Assembly: GCF_039538045.1 (NCBI RefSeq)
Contig: NZ_BAABBQ010000001.1
Location: 2,564,001-2,628,000, forward strand
DNA: 64,000 nt
Reading direction: 5' to 3'
Source of the DNA: Sphingomonas swuensis
Lineage (GTDB): Bacteria > Pseudomonadota > Alphaproteobacteria > Sphingomonadales > Sphingomonadaceae
In this document: piece by piece, positions 18,925 through 27,148 of the stretch
Layout of the letters: the number at the start of each line of letters is the position of its first letter
How positions within the stretch are numbered: position 1 is the stretch's first letter
Made by a program: the position numbers and the translations under genes
Notes under the pieces: model-generated
Database searches by the model: none
What the model was told of the DNA's origin: nothing
The model's input: only the letters and a program-made list of their open reading frames with translations

Positions 18925-19926
18925 TTACTCGTCCTCGTCGTCCTCGTAGCCGACGAGGTTGAGTTCGCGCGACTTGATCTGGCGGGTCATGCACCAGTGC
19001 ATCAGCGCATCCTCGCGCCCGTGGGTGATCCACACTTCCTTGGGCCGGATCTCGAGGATGGTGTCGGTGAGCTCGCCCCAGTCGGCATGGTCGGAGATGA
19101 TCAGCGGCAGCTCGACATTCTTCTGCCGTGCGCGCTGGCGGATCCGCATCCACCCGCTGGCGGCCGATGTGATCGGATCGGGCAGGCGCCTGCTCCAGCG
19201 ATCGTTGAGTGCGCCCGGCGGGCAGAGGACGAGGTGGCCCATCATCTCCTTCTTGTCGGTGCCGGCGACGAGCCGCAGCTCGCCGAGGTCGATCCCCTGT
19301 TCCTGGTAGAGGTTGCACAAGCGCTCCAGTGCGCCGTGAAGATAGATGGGCCGGTGATGCCCGCGCCGCCGGACCTCGGCGATCACCCGCTGCGCCTTGC
19401 CGAGCGCATAGGCGCCGACCAGCACGCAGCGATCGGGATTGTCCGCCAGCCGGACGAGGAGCTTGTCGATCTCGCTCCCGGTCTCGGGATGGTGGAACAC
19501 CGGGAGGCCGAAGGTCGCCTCGGTGATGAAGATGTCGCACTTGACCGGCAGGAAGGGCTCGCAGGTGGGATCAGGCCGGCGCTTGTAGTCGCCCGACACC
19601 ACGACCCGCTCCCCATTCCAGTCGAGGATGATCTGGGCCGAGCCGAGCACATGGCCGGCGGGAACGAAGGTAATCTCGACCTCGCCGACGGTGACGCTCT
19701 GCCCGTAGGCGACCTCGCAGCCATTCTGCTCGCCGTAGCGGACCCCCATGATCGCCAGCGTTTCGGGAGTCGCCCAGACCGTGCCATGACCGCCACGGGC
19801 GTGATCGGCGTGGCCGTGGGTGACCAGAGCGCGCTCCTTTGGCTGCGACGGATCGACCCAGGCGTCGGCAGGACGCACGTAGATGCCTTCGGGGAAGGGT
19901 TCGATCCAGGAACCGAGACGGGCCAT
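18925..19926 (-). CDS. Ligase-associated DNA exonuclease (metallo-beta-lactamase/beta-CASP type)
   Basis: A 333-residue protein of the family called ligase-associated DNA exonuclease, a relative of CPSF and SNM1 nucleases. VTHGHADHARGG is the metal-binding motif, VPAGHVLGSAQIIL and VSGDYKRRPDPTCEPF continue the site, and LIISDHADWGEL and WITHGREDAL give further His residues. It normally travels with an ATP-dependent DNA ligase, an Lhr-like helicase and PdeM. Here it lies divergent from the helicase and the ligase is not present. Confidence 0.9.
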   Translation of the reverse strand: MARLGSWIEPFPEGIYVRPADAWVDPSQPKERALVTHGHADHARGGHGTVWATPETLAIMGVRYGEQNGCEVAYGQSVTVGEVEITFVPAGHVLGSAQIILDWNGERVVVSGDYKRRPDPTCEPFLPVKCDIFITEATFGLPVFHHPETGSEIDKLLVRLADNPDRCVLVGAYALGKAQRVIAEVRRRGHHRPIYLHGALERLCNLYQEQGIDLGELRLVAGTDKKEMMGHLVLCPPGALNDRWSRRLPDPITSAASGWMRIRQRARQKNVELPLIISDHADWGELTDTILEIRPKEVWITHGREDALMHWCMTRQIKSRELNLVGYEDDEDE

Positions 19927-19990
19927 GCGGGCTTATACGGGGATGACAGGCGGACGGTTCCGCCACCATAACGTTCAAGAGGATGGCAAC

Positions 19991-20188
19991 ATGGCCGAAG
20001 GCAGCGACGTCAGTTATTGGTCCCTGGTCACCATCGTGGGGCCGATCGTCCTGCTGGCGGTGCTGATCTGGGTGTTTGCCAAGAACCGCAAGAGCAAGAT
20101 CGATCCCGAAGTGACCGAGCGCGCGACCCGCGAGAATTACGCCGCCGAGCAGCGCGAGCATGAGCGTGACGGTCACAGCGGCCTCTGA
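19991..20188 (+). CDS. Small single-pass membrane protein
   Basis: A 65-residue protein: about ten polar residues, one transmembrane helix (SLVTIVGPIVLLAVLIWVFA), then a basic and charged cytoplasmic tail. No family is recognised. It sits in the position where an ATP-dependent ligase gene would be expected between the exonuclease and the helicase, and its stop overlaps the probable helicase start. Confidence 0.65.
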   Translation: MAEGSDVSYWSLVTIVGPIVLLAVLIWVFAKNRKSKIDPEVTERATRENYAAEQREHERDGHSGL

Positions 20189-22605
20189 GCACGGCTGACC
20201 TCCCCACGGTCGTTGCCGACTGGTTCGCGCAACGTGGCTGGCGACCGCGCCGGCACCAGCTCGAGATGCTCGAGCGGGCGCGGGCCGGCCGTCATGCGCT
20301 GCTGGTTGCGGGGACCGGGGCGGGCAAGACGCTCGCGGGCTTCCTGCCCACCATCTGCGACCTTGCCGACAAGCCGGCCGAGGGGCTCCACACGCTCTAC
20401 ATCTCGCCGCTCAAGGCGCTCGCGGTCGACGTCCAGCGCAACCTGCTCGATCCGATTGGCGAGATGGGGCTTCCGATCCGGGTGGAGACCCGCACCGGCG
20501 ACACGCCCTCCGACCGCAAGGCACGGCAGCGGGCAAAGCCGCCGCAGGTGCTGCTGACGACGCCCGAGAGCCTGTCGCTCCTCCTCTCCTATCCCGACAG
20601 CTTCCAGATGTTCGCGGGGTTGAGGACCATCGTCCTCGACGAAATTCATGCCTTCGCCCGCGACAAGCGCGGCGACCTCCTTGCACTCGCCCTCGCGCGC
20701 CTGCAGCGGATCGCGCCCGATCTCCGGCGGGTGGGGCTTTCGGCGACGGTCGCCGATTCGGAGGCCTACAAGGGCTGGCTCGCTCCCGATGCCGACATCG
20801 AGGCGGTCGATCTCGTGGAGGGGGAGCCCGGAGCCGAGCCGGTGCTCGACATCCTCCTGCCGGAAAATCGCGTGCCCTGGTCGGGCCACTCGGGCCGCTA
20901 TGCCGCCAAGCAGGTGATGGCGGAGATCGAGAAGCATCGCACCACCCTCGTCTTCTGCAACACCCGCGGCCTTGCCGAGCTCATCTTCCAGGATCTGTGG
21001 AAGGTGAACGGGCAGAGCCTGCCGATCGGCGTCCATCACGGGAGCCTTGCGCTCGAGGCGCGGCGCAAGGTCGAGGCGGCGATGGCCGAGGGCCGTCTGC
21101 GGGCGCTGGTCTGCACTTCCAGTCTCGACCTCGGGATCGACTGGGGCGATGTCGAGCTGGTCATCCAGATGGGCGCGCCCAAGGGCAGCTCGCGGCTGTT
21201 GCAGCGGATCGGGCGCGCCAACCACCGCCTCGACGAGCCCAGCCACGGGACGATCGTGCCGGGCAACCGCTTCGAATATCTCGAGGCCCGCGCGGCTCTC
21301 GACGCGGTCGACGCGCGCGAGCTCGACCCCGAGATCTTCCGCCCCGGAACGCTCGACACCCTCGCCCAGCATATTCTCGCCTGCGCCTGCGCCGCGCCGT
21401 TCGAACAGGGCGAACTGCTCGCCGAAATCCGGTCCGCAGCGCCCTATGCGGGGCTAAGTGACGAGCTGTTCGGGACCGTCCTCGCCTACATCGCGACCGG
21501 CGGCTACGCCCTTCGCGCGTATGACAAGTTCCGCCGGCTGGTCGAGGACAGCCCGGGGCACTGGCGCATCACCAAGCCCAATGTCGCCGTCCAGCACCGG
21601 ATGAACGCGGGAATCATCGTCGACAATCCGATGCTCGACGTGCGGTTCAAGAACGGGCGTATGCTCGGCCGGATCGAGGAAGGCTTCGCTTCCACCCTGA
21701 CTGTCGGCGACCATGTCTTTTTCGCCGGCCTCAGCCTGGAGGTGCTGCAGTTCAAGGACAGCGACATCCTCGTCCAGGCCTCGAAGAAGGAAGCACGGCT
21801 GGTTACCTACGGCGGCCAGCGGATGAGCATGACCACCCACCTCGCCGACCGGGTGAAGGGCTTCCTCGCCAGCCCCGACGAGTGGCACCGCTTCCCCGAC
21901 GACGTCCGCGAGTGGCTCGAGGTGCAGCAGCGCCGCTCGCGCCTGCCGCAGCCCGACGAATTGCTGGTCGAGACCTTCCCGCACGAGGGCCGCCATTTCC
22001 TCGTCATGTACAGCTTCGAGGGCTGGAACGCGCACCAGAGCCTCGGCATGCTGGTGACCAAGCGGATGGAGAAGATGGGGCTGAAGCCCTTGGGCTTCGT
22101 TGCCAACGACTATGCGCTGTCGGTCTACGGGCTCGAGCCGATCGGTGACCCCGCGCCCCTGCTCTCCCCCGACATCCTCGAAGGCGAATTCGTCGAGTGG
22201 GTCGAGCAGTCGATGCTGCTGAAGCGCGCCTTCCGCGAGGTGGCGGTGATCGGCGGGCTGGTCGAACGCCAGCACCCGGGCAAGCGGAAGACCGGCAAGC
22301 AGGTCAGCTTCTCGACCGACCTCATCTACGACGTGCTGCGCAAATATGAGCCCGAGCACCTGCTGATGCGCGCCGCTTGGGACGACGCGCGTGCCCGGAT
22401 GACCGAGCTCGGGCGACTTGCCCGGCTGGTCGAACGGGCGGCGGCGCAGATGGTCCATGTCGACCTTTCCCGCGTGACCCCGATGGCCGTCCCCTTGATG
22501 GTCGTCATTGGACGCGAAGCGCTGCCGAGCGGCTCGGGCGCAGAAGATGCGCTGCTGATGGAGGCCGAGGAAGTGCTGGCCGAGCTGGCGATGCGCGAGG
22601 ACTAG
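20185..22605 (+). CDS. Ligase-associated DEXH-box DNA helicase (Lhr-like)
   Basis: About 806 residues. Motif I is LLVAGTGAGKTLAGFLPT, motif II VLDEIHAFARDKRG, motif III LSATVAD; the second RecA domain has VFCNTRGLAEL and LLQRIGRANHR. The C-terminal half is the Lhr-type winged-helix region. The first ATG (20266) would cut off the segment VADWFAQRGWRPRRHQLEML, which matches the family N-terminus. The frame opens at 20170 and holds no ATG, GTG or TTG before 20266, so a CTG start at 20185, overlapping the previous stop as CTGA, is preferred. Confidence 0.88.
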   Translation: MSTADLPTVVADWFAQRGWRPRRHQLEMLERARAGRHALLVAGTGAGKTLAGFLPTICDLADKPAEGLHTLYISPLKALAVDVQRNLLDPIGEMGLPIRVETRTGDTPSDRKARQRAKPPQVLLTTPESLSLLLSYPDSFQMFAGLRTIVLDEIHAFARDKRGDLLALALARLQRIAPDLRRVGLSATVADSEAYKGWLAPDADIEAVDLVEGEPGAEPVLDILLPENRVPWSGHSGRYAAKQVMAEIEKHRTTLVFCNTRGLAELIFQDLWKVNGQSLPIGVHHGSLALEARRKVEAAMAEGRLRALVCTSSLDLGIDWGDVELVIQMGAPKGSSRLLQRIGRANHRLDEPSHGTIVPGNRFEYLEARAALDAVDARELDPEIFRPGTLDTLAQHILACACAAPFEQGELLAEIRSAAPYAGLSDELFGTVLAYIATGGYALRAYDKFRRLVEDSPGHWRITKPNVAVQHRMNAGIIVDNPMLDVRFKNGRMLGRIEEGFASTLTVGDHVFFAGLSLEVLQFKDSDILVQASKKEARLVTYGGQRMSMTTHLADRVKGFLASPDEWHRFPDDVREWLEVQQRRSRLPQPDELLVETFPHEGRHFLVMYSFEGWNAHQSLGMLVTKRMEKMGLKPLGFVANDYALSVYGLEPIGDPAPLLSPDILEGEFVEWVEQSMLLKRAFREVAVIGGLVERQHPGKRKTGKQVSFSTDLIYDVLRKYEPEHLLMRAAWDDARARMTELGRLARLVERAAAQMVHVDLSRVTPMAVPLMVVIGREALPSGSGAEDALLMEAEEVLAELAMRED

Positions 22606-22644
22606 TTTCCCGCGAAGGCAGTGAGGCAGAGCGGAAGAACTGGG

Positions 22645-22662
22645 CTCCTGCTTTCGCAGGAG
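22645..22662. repeat. Intergenic hairpin of a sphingomonad-type repeat
   Basis: CTCCTGC-TTTC-GCAGGAG, a perfect seven-base stem with a four-base loop, set in the context AACTGGG...AGAACGG. It lies between the helicase and the lipoprotein gene. The layout recalls short intergenic repeats I associate with sphingomonad genomes. There is no T-run, so termination is uncertain. Confidence 0.45.
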
Positions 22663-22681
22663 AACGGCTAAGTCATCCGCC

Positions 22682-22957
22682 ATGCGATTGATTCTTCCCG
22701 CTCTTCTCCTCGCCCCCGCTCTCGCCGCCTGCTCGGTCGCGAGCACGGCGGTCGATGTCGTCACCCTGCCGGTCAAGGTGGTCAGCAAGGGCGTCGACCT
22801 TGCCACCACCAGCCAGTCGGAGGCCGACGAGAAGCGCGGCCGCGCCATCCGCGAGGAAGAGGAGCGGCTCGGTCGCGAGCGACGCCTGCTCGAGGAGCGC
22901 TGCCGCAAGGGCCGCCCCCTCGCCACCGACGATTGCCGCCTCGTCACTCCGCGCTAG
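22682..22957 (+). CDS. Small putative lipoprotein
   Basis: A 91-residue protein with a signal peptide ending in the lipobox LAAC (Cys near residue 17). The mature part begins SVASTAVDVVTLPVKVV and becomes a highly charged helix (EEERLGRERRLLEERC) with two further cysteines near the end. Function is unknown. It lies between the helicase and the DEDDh nuclease gene, eight bases before the latter. Confidence 0.7.
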   Translation: MRLILPALLLAPALAACSVASTAVDVVTLPVKVVSKGVDLATTSQSEADEKRGRAIREEEERLGRERRLLEERCRKGRPLATDDCRLVTPR

Positions 22958-22965
22958 GCGAGGCG

Positions 22966-23421
22966 ATGCGCTACTTTCTCGATTGCGAATATGACGGCTT
23001 CGGCGGGCCGCTGCTGACGCTCGCGCTCGTTCCCGAGGACGGGAGCGAGGAATATTATGCCGTGCTCGATCATGCGCGCCCGCTGACCGACTGGGTCGAG
23101 CGCCATGTTGCGCCCTACTTCGACCATGTGCCGGCAATGCTCAGGCGCGAGCCGCAACCCGCCGCCGATGTCGCCCGCGACCTTTCGGCCTGGCTGGCCG
23201 GCCTCAGCGAGGTGGAGATCGTCGCCGACTGGCCCGAGGACCTCGCTCTCTTCTGCCGATTGCTGGTGACCGGCAACGGCGAGGTGGTCGACATGCCGCC
23301 GCTCTCTCTGCGCTGGCTGCGGACGCCCGGCTTCTCGACCGCCCGCAACAGCGCCGTGCCGCATAATGCCCTCCACGATGCGCGGGCACTGCGCGACCAT
23401 GTCGTTTCCCACTTGGATTGA
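22966..23421 (+). CDS. DEDDh-type 3'-5' exonuclease-like protein
   Basis: A 151-residue protein I read as a small DEDDh nuclease. The DxE of motif I is in YFLDCEYD (D6, E8), the motif II Asp is probably D88 in EIVADWPEDL, and motif III is HNALHDA (H133, D138), matching HxAxxD. It resembles the Rv2179c-like exoribonuclease domain group. It sits between the ligase-associated helicase and PdeM, so it may act with the repair set, but an RNA substrate is equally possible. Confidence 0.65.
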   Translation: MRYFLDCEYDGFGGPLLTLALVPEDGSEEYYAVLDHARPLTDWVERHVAPYFDHVPAMLRREPQPAADVARDLSAWLAGLSEVEIVADWPEDLALFCRLLVTGNGEVVDMPPLSLRWLRTPGFSTARNSAVPHNALHDARALRDHVVSHLD

Positions 23422-23449
23422 GGCGCCGGCTGGGGCAGTGGCGATCGGG

Positions 23450-24112
23450 ATGGTTCCCCTTTCGTTCGCTGGCCACGACTTTCTCGCCGATCCGCAGGGT
23501 GCCCTGTGGTGGCCCGCGCGGCGCGCGCTGCTGGTCGCCGACCTGCACCTCGAGAAGGCGAGCTGGTACGCCCGGCTCGGCCAGTTCCTGCCCCCCTACG
23601 ACAGCCAAGCAACGCTCGCCGCGCTGACCGAGATCGTCGATCGCACCGGTGCAGAGGCGCTTTACTGCCTTGGCGACAGCTTCCACGACCGCTTCGGCTG
23701 CGATCGCCTGCCAGAAGCCGCGCGCGCGATGCTCCTCGACCTCACCGGACGGCTCGACTGGTCCTGGATCCTCGGCAACCACGATCCGGGCTTCGCCGAC
23801 CATTGCGGCGGGACGCTGATGGAGGAAGCACTGGTCGACGGGATCGTCCTCAGGCACGAGGCCGACCCGGCCGACCCCCGGCCCGAGATGTCGGGCCATT
23901 ACCATCCCAAGCTCCGTCTCCAGCTGCGCGGCAAGCAGGTCAGCCGCCGCTGCTTCGTCGCCTCGCCGAGCAAGCTCATCTTCCCCGCGTTCGGCGCGCT
24001 AACCGGCGGGCTCGATGCGGGGCACAAGGAGATCATGCGCAAGGTCGGCACCCCCGCCGCCGCGCTGATCCCGGTCAAGGAACGGCTGCTGCGCTTCCCG
24101 CTGGCGGCCTAG
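23450..24112 (+). CDS. pdeM: Ligase-associated metallophosphoesterase PdeM
   Basis: A 220-residue calcineurin-like phosphoesterase. LLVADLHLEKASW, YCLGDSFHDRFG, WILGNHDPGF and MSGHYHPKLRL are the successive metal-ligand motifs. The family name comes from its linkage to ATP-dependent ligase and helicase genes. The start MVPLSFAGHDFLA at 23450 fits the family; an in-frame ATG at 23399 would overlap the preceding gene. The TAG stop shares CTAG with the convergent pabB stop. Confidence 0.88.
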   Translation: MVPLSFAGHDFLADPQGALWWPARRALLVADLHLEKASWYARLGQFLPPYDSQATLAALTEIVDRTGAEALYCLGDSFHDRFGCDRLPEAARAMLLDLTGRLDWSWILGNHDPGFADHCGGTLMEEALVDGIVLRHEADPADPRPEMSGHYHPKLRLQLRGKQVSRRCFVASPSKLIFPAFGALTGGLDAGHKEIMRKVGTPAAALIPVKERLLRFPLAA

Positions 24113-25824
24113 GCCAGCTCACCTTTCATCAGGCCGCGAAGCATGTTGCCGAGGTGAAACCCGCCGGCGAGGTCGGCTTGCGTCAGGTCCGCCTCGCGTG
24201 CCCGCCCTTCGCCGATCAGCTTGTCGCGCAGCACTCCGGCCAGCAGTCCGCGCTTTAGCGGCGGAGTCAGCAGCATTCCGTCGCGTTCGACGAACACCGA
24301 GGTGAAGCTGCCCTCGGTCAGCCAGCCCTCGGGATCGGCGAAGATCACCTCGTCGGCGCCGCTCGCCAGACGCGCCTCGTCGTAGAAGGCGCGGTCCGTG
24401 GTCTTGAAGCGAAGGCGGAAGTCGTCGTTCGGCACCGGAAGCGGCACCACCCGCACCTGCAGCGGCCGCGCCGCGCATTCAGGTAGCGGCCGCACCTCGA
24501 CCGCCATCGTTCCGGTCGGAGAGAGCAACAACCGCGCCGCAGCCGCCGAACGGCGGTTGAATGTCGCCGCCTGCAATTCATTGCGCGCGGCATGCCGGTC
24601 GAAGCTGAAGCCGAGCGCTCCTGCCGAATCCTTCAGCCGGTCGAGATGCCGGTCGAGTTCCACCAGTCCATCGTGCGGATCGAAGCGCATGGTTTCGATG
24701 AGATCGACGGCAGGCTGGTCTCGGGTCACGAACGCTCCCTTGGAAAGGCACTCCTGCCATTCATCGCGGGATGCCGAGTCGACGACAAGTCCCGATCCGA
24801 GCCCAAGCCTTGCCGATTTGGCTCCTTGCGCGAGCTCGAGCGTCCGGATCAGCACACTGAAGGCCGCGTCGCCGCCGGGCTCGATCCAGCCGGCAGCACC
24901 GCAATAGGCGCTACGCGGCTCCGGCTCGAGCCGGCGGAGCGCCGTCATCGCCGCCACCTTGGGCGCACCGGTCACCGAGCCGCAGGGGAAGATGGTGCGC
25001 AGCACGTCGACCGCGTCGAGGCCTTCGCGGAGCCGGGCCGTCACCCGGCTGACCATCTGGGTGACGGTCGGATAGCGCTCGATCGCGAACAGCTCGGGTA
25101 CCGCGACGCTGCCCGTCTCGGCGACCCGCGCTAGATCGTTGCGGAGCAGGTCGACGATCATGAGGTTCTCGGCCCTGCTCTTGGCATCGTTCGTGAGAAG
25201 CTCGTCGGGTGCATGAGGGGCGGCGGTACCCTTCATCGGACGTGCCTCGATCTCGCCGTCGCGGATGCGGAAGAACTGCTCGGGGCTGAGCGAGACCAGC
25301 CAGCCATCGGGATGACGGATAAGCGCGCCCCATCCCGCCCCGCCCGCCGAACGCAGCCGGGCGTAGAGCGCCGCCGGATTCCCCACGACCGGGACGTCGC
25401 AAGGAAAGGTCAGGTTCGCCTGGTAGAAGTCGCCTGCCAGCAGATGCTCGCGCACCTCCGCCGCGGCATCGAGATAGGCTTTCAGGCTGGTCCGCGGACG
25501 CGGCTGGCCGACGAATGCTCCCGCAGCGTCGGGCAGCAGCATCGCTGCTTCGACGCTTTCGAAGCGGTCGAACAGCCCGAACCAGAGCAGCGGCCCGTCA
25601 CCCGACCGGGCCACGGCGGCAAGCGCCGGGTCGAGCGCATAGCCGGCCTCGTAGGCGAGAAAGCCCGCGGCATGGACGCCGCCGCGCACCGCCGCCTGCA
25701 ACCGCTCGAGCGCGGGCTGGACTTCCTCCATCCGGTCGGCCCGGATTTCCGCTGCCGGATCGGCGTAGCACCGCGCCATGCCCCCCGGCCGCGCGTCGTC
25801 GAACAGGAGAAATGGCTTCGTCAC
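24109..25824 (-). CDS. pabB: Aminodeoxychorismate synthase component I fused to class IV aminotransferase (PabB-PabC)
   Basis: A 571-residue two-domain protein for p-aminobenzoate and folate synthesis. The first 350 or so residues are chorismate-binding: RPMKGTAAP (the Lys typical of PabB), SRAENLMIVDLLRNDL and PCGSVTGAPKVAAM. The rest is a PabC-like PLP enzyme: LIETMRFDPHDGL, a Lys in RLRFKTTDRAFYDEA that should hold PLP, EGWLTEGSFTSVFV, and PPLKRGLLAGVLRD. The start is GTG at 25824 (VTKPFLLFDDARPG), since the first ATG would remove conserved N-terminal sequence. Confidence 0.9.
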   Translation of the reverse strand: MTKPFLLFDDARPGGMARCYADPAAEIRADRMEEVQPALERLQAAVRGGVHAAGFLAYEAGYALDPALAAVARSGDGPLLWFGLFDRFESVEAAMLLPDAAGAFVGQPRPRTSLKAYLDAAAEVREHLLAGDFYQANLTFPCDVPVVGNPAALYARLRSAGGAGWGALIRHPDGWLVSLSPEQFFRIRDGEIEARPMKGTAAPHAPDELLTNDAKSRAENLMIVDLLRNDLARVAETGSVAVPELFAIERYPTVTQMVSRVTARLREGLDAVDVLRTIFPCGSVTGAPKVAAMTALRRLEPEPRSAYCGAAGWIEPGGDAAFSVLIRTLELAQGAKSARLGLGSGLVVDSASRDEWQECLSKGAFVTRDQPAVDLIETMRFDPHDGLVELDRHLDRLKDSAGALGFSFDRHAARNELQAATFNRRSAAAARLLLSPTGTMAVEVRPLPECAARPLQVRVVPLPVPNDDFRLRFKTTDRAFYDEARLASGADEVIFADPEGWLTEGSFTSVFVERDGMLLTPPLKRGLLAGVLRDKLIGEGRAREADLTQADLAGGFHLGNMLRGLMKGELA

Positions 25825-25863
25825 GCTCCCGCATTGCCGCCAAGGCAGGGGCTTCGTAAAGTC

Positions 25864-27132
25864 ATGCCCATGCGCTTCATCCTTGCCGGCCTCGCCGCTG
25901 CTCTTCTCGCCACTCCCGCCACCGCCCAGGACATCGATCCCGCCGTGCAGAAGAGGATCGACCGGATCCTCAAGCGGACCCCGCTGATCGATGGCCACAA
26001 CGACCTTCCCTGGGCACTTCGGGAGGACCATGGAAGCAAGACCGAGGGGCTGGCGAGCGGCACCGACGGCTGGAAGCCGCCGCTGATGACCGACATGGCT
26101 AGGCTTCGCACGGGGCGCGTCGGCGGCCAGTTCTGGTCGGTCTACATCGAGGGCACCACGCTCGGCGACGAGGCGATCCGGACTACGCTCGAGCAGATCG
26201 ACACCGCCCACCGGATCATCGCCGCCTATCCGAAAGACCTTCGCTTCGCCCGCACCGCCGACGAGATGGAAGCCGCGCACAAGGCCGGACGGATCGGCTC
26301 GATGCTCGGGATCGAGGGTGGGCGCCAGATCGGCGGGTCCATGGCTGCGCTCCGCCGCTTCTACGACCTCGGCGCGCGCTACATGACGCTGACCCACAAC
26401 CAGACGACCGAGTGGGCCGACGCCGGCACCGACGAGCCCAAGTATGACGGGCTGTCGCCATTCGGCACCGAGGTGGTCAAGGAGATGAACCGCCTCGGCA
26501 TGCTGGTCGACCTCAGCCATGTCGGCCCGGCGACGATGAAGGACGCGATCGCGGCCTCGCGCGCGCCGGTCATCTTCTCCCATTCGAGCGCCGGCGGCGT
26601 GAACCCGCACCCGCGCAACGTGCCCGACGACGTGCTTCGCCTGCTCCCGGCCAACGGCGGGGTGGTCATGGTGACCTGGGTGCCGAGCTTCGTCAGCCCC
26701 GCCATGTGGAAGTGGGATGGCGAGTTCGCCGCCGCCGAGGCCCGCCTCAAGACCTTCAACCGGACCAGCAAGGCCGACGTTGAGAAGGGCATGACGGCCT
26801 GGGTCGCCGCCAATCCGCGGCCGGTGGTCGGGGTCAAGGACGTCGCGGACCATATCGACCATGTCGTCAGGGTCGCGGGGATCGATCATGTCGGGATCGG
26901 CGGCGACCTCGACGGCATTCCGCGTACGCCGGTCGGGCTGGAGGGCGTCGAGGCCTATCCGCGCCTGTTCGCCGAGCTGATCCGTCGCGGCTGGAATGAC
27001 CGCGACCTTGCCAAGCTGGCTGGCGGAAACGTGCTTCGCGCGCTTCGCGGCGCCGAGGCGACCGCCCGGTCGATGAAGGACGTTCCGCCGTCGATGGCGG
27101 TGCTCGCGCCGGCCTCGAACGCTACTCGTTGA
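25864..27132 (+). CDS. Secreted membrane dipeptidase (peptidase M19)
   Basis: A 422-residue protein of the renal dipeptidase family. A signal peptide (MPMRFILAGLAAALLATPATA) is followed by LIDGHNDLPWALR, the first zinc ligands; further ligands lie in IEGGRQIG, LVDLSHVGP, VIFSHSSAGGV and HVGIGGDLDG. These metalloenzymes cleave dipeptides in the periplasm. It precedes the S9 peptidase by 16 bases, suggesting a peptide-scavenging operon with it. Confidence 0.92.
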   Translation: MPMRFILAGLAAALLATPATAQDIDPAVQKRIDRILKRTPLIDGHNDLPWALREDHGSKTEGLASGTDGWKPPLMTDMARLRTGRVGGQFWSVYIEGTTLGDEAIRTTLEQIDTAHRIIAAYPKDLRFARTADEMEAAHKAGRIGSMLGIEGGRQIGGSMAALRRFYDLGARYMTLTHNQTTEWADAGTDEPKYDGLSPFGTEVVKEMNRLGMLVDLSHVGPATMKDAIAASRAPVIFSHSSAGGVNPHPRNVPDDVLRLLPANGGVVMVTWVPSFVSPAMWKWDGEFAAAEARLKTFNRTSKADVEKGMTAWVAANPRPVVGVKDVADHIDHVVRVAGIDHVGIGGDLDGIPRTPVGLEGVEAYPRLFAELIRRGWNDRDLAKLAGGNVLRALRGAEATARSMKDVPPSMAVLAPASNATR

Positions 27133-27148
27133 ATTTGGGGGAGAGAAG

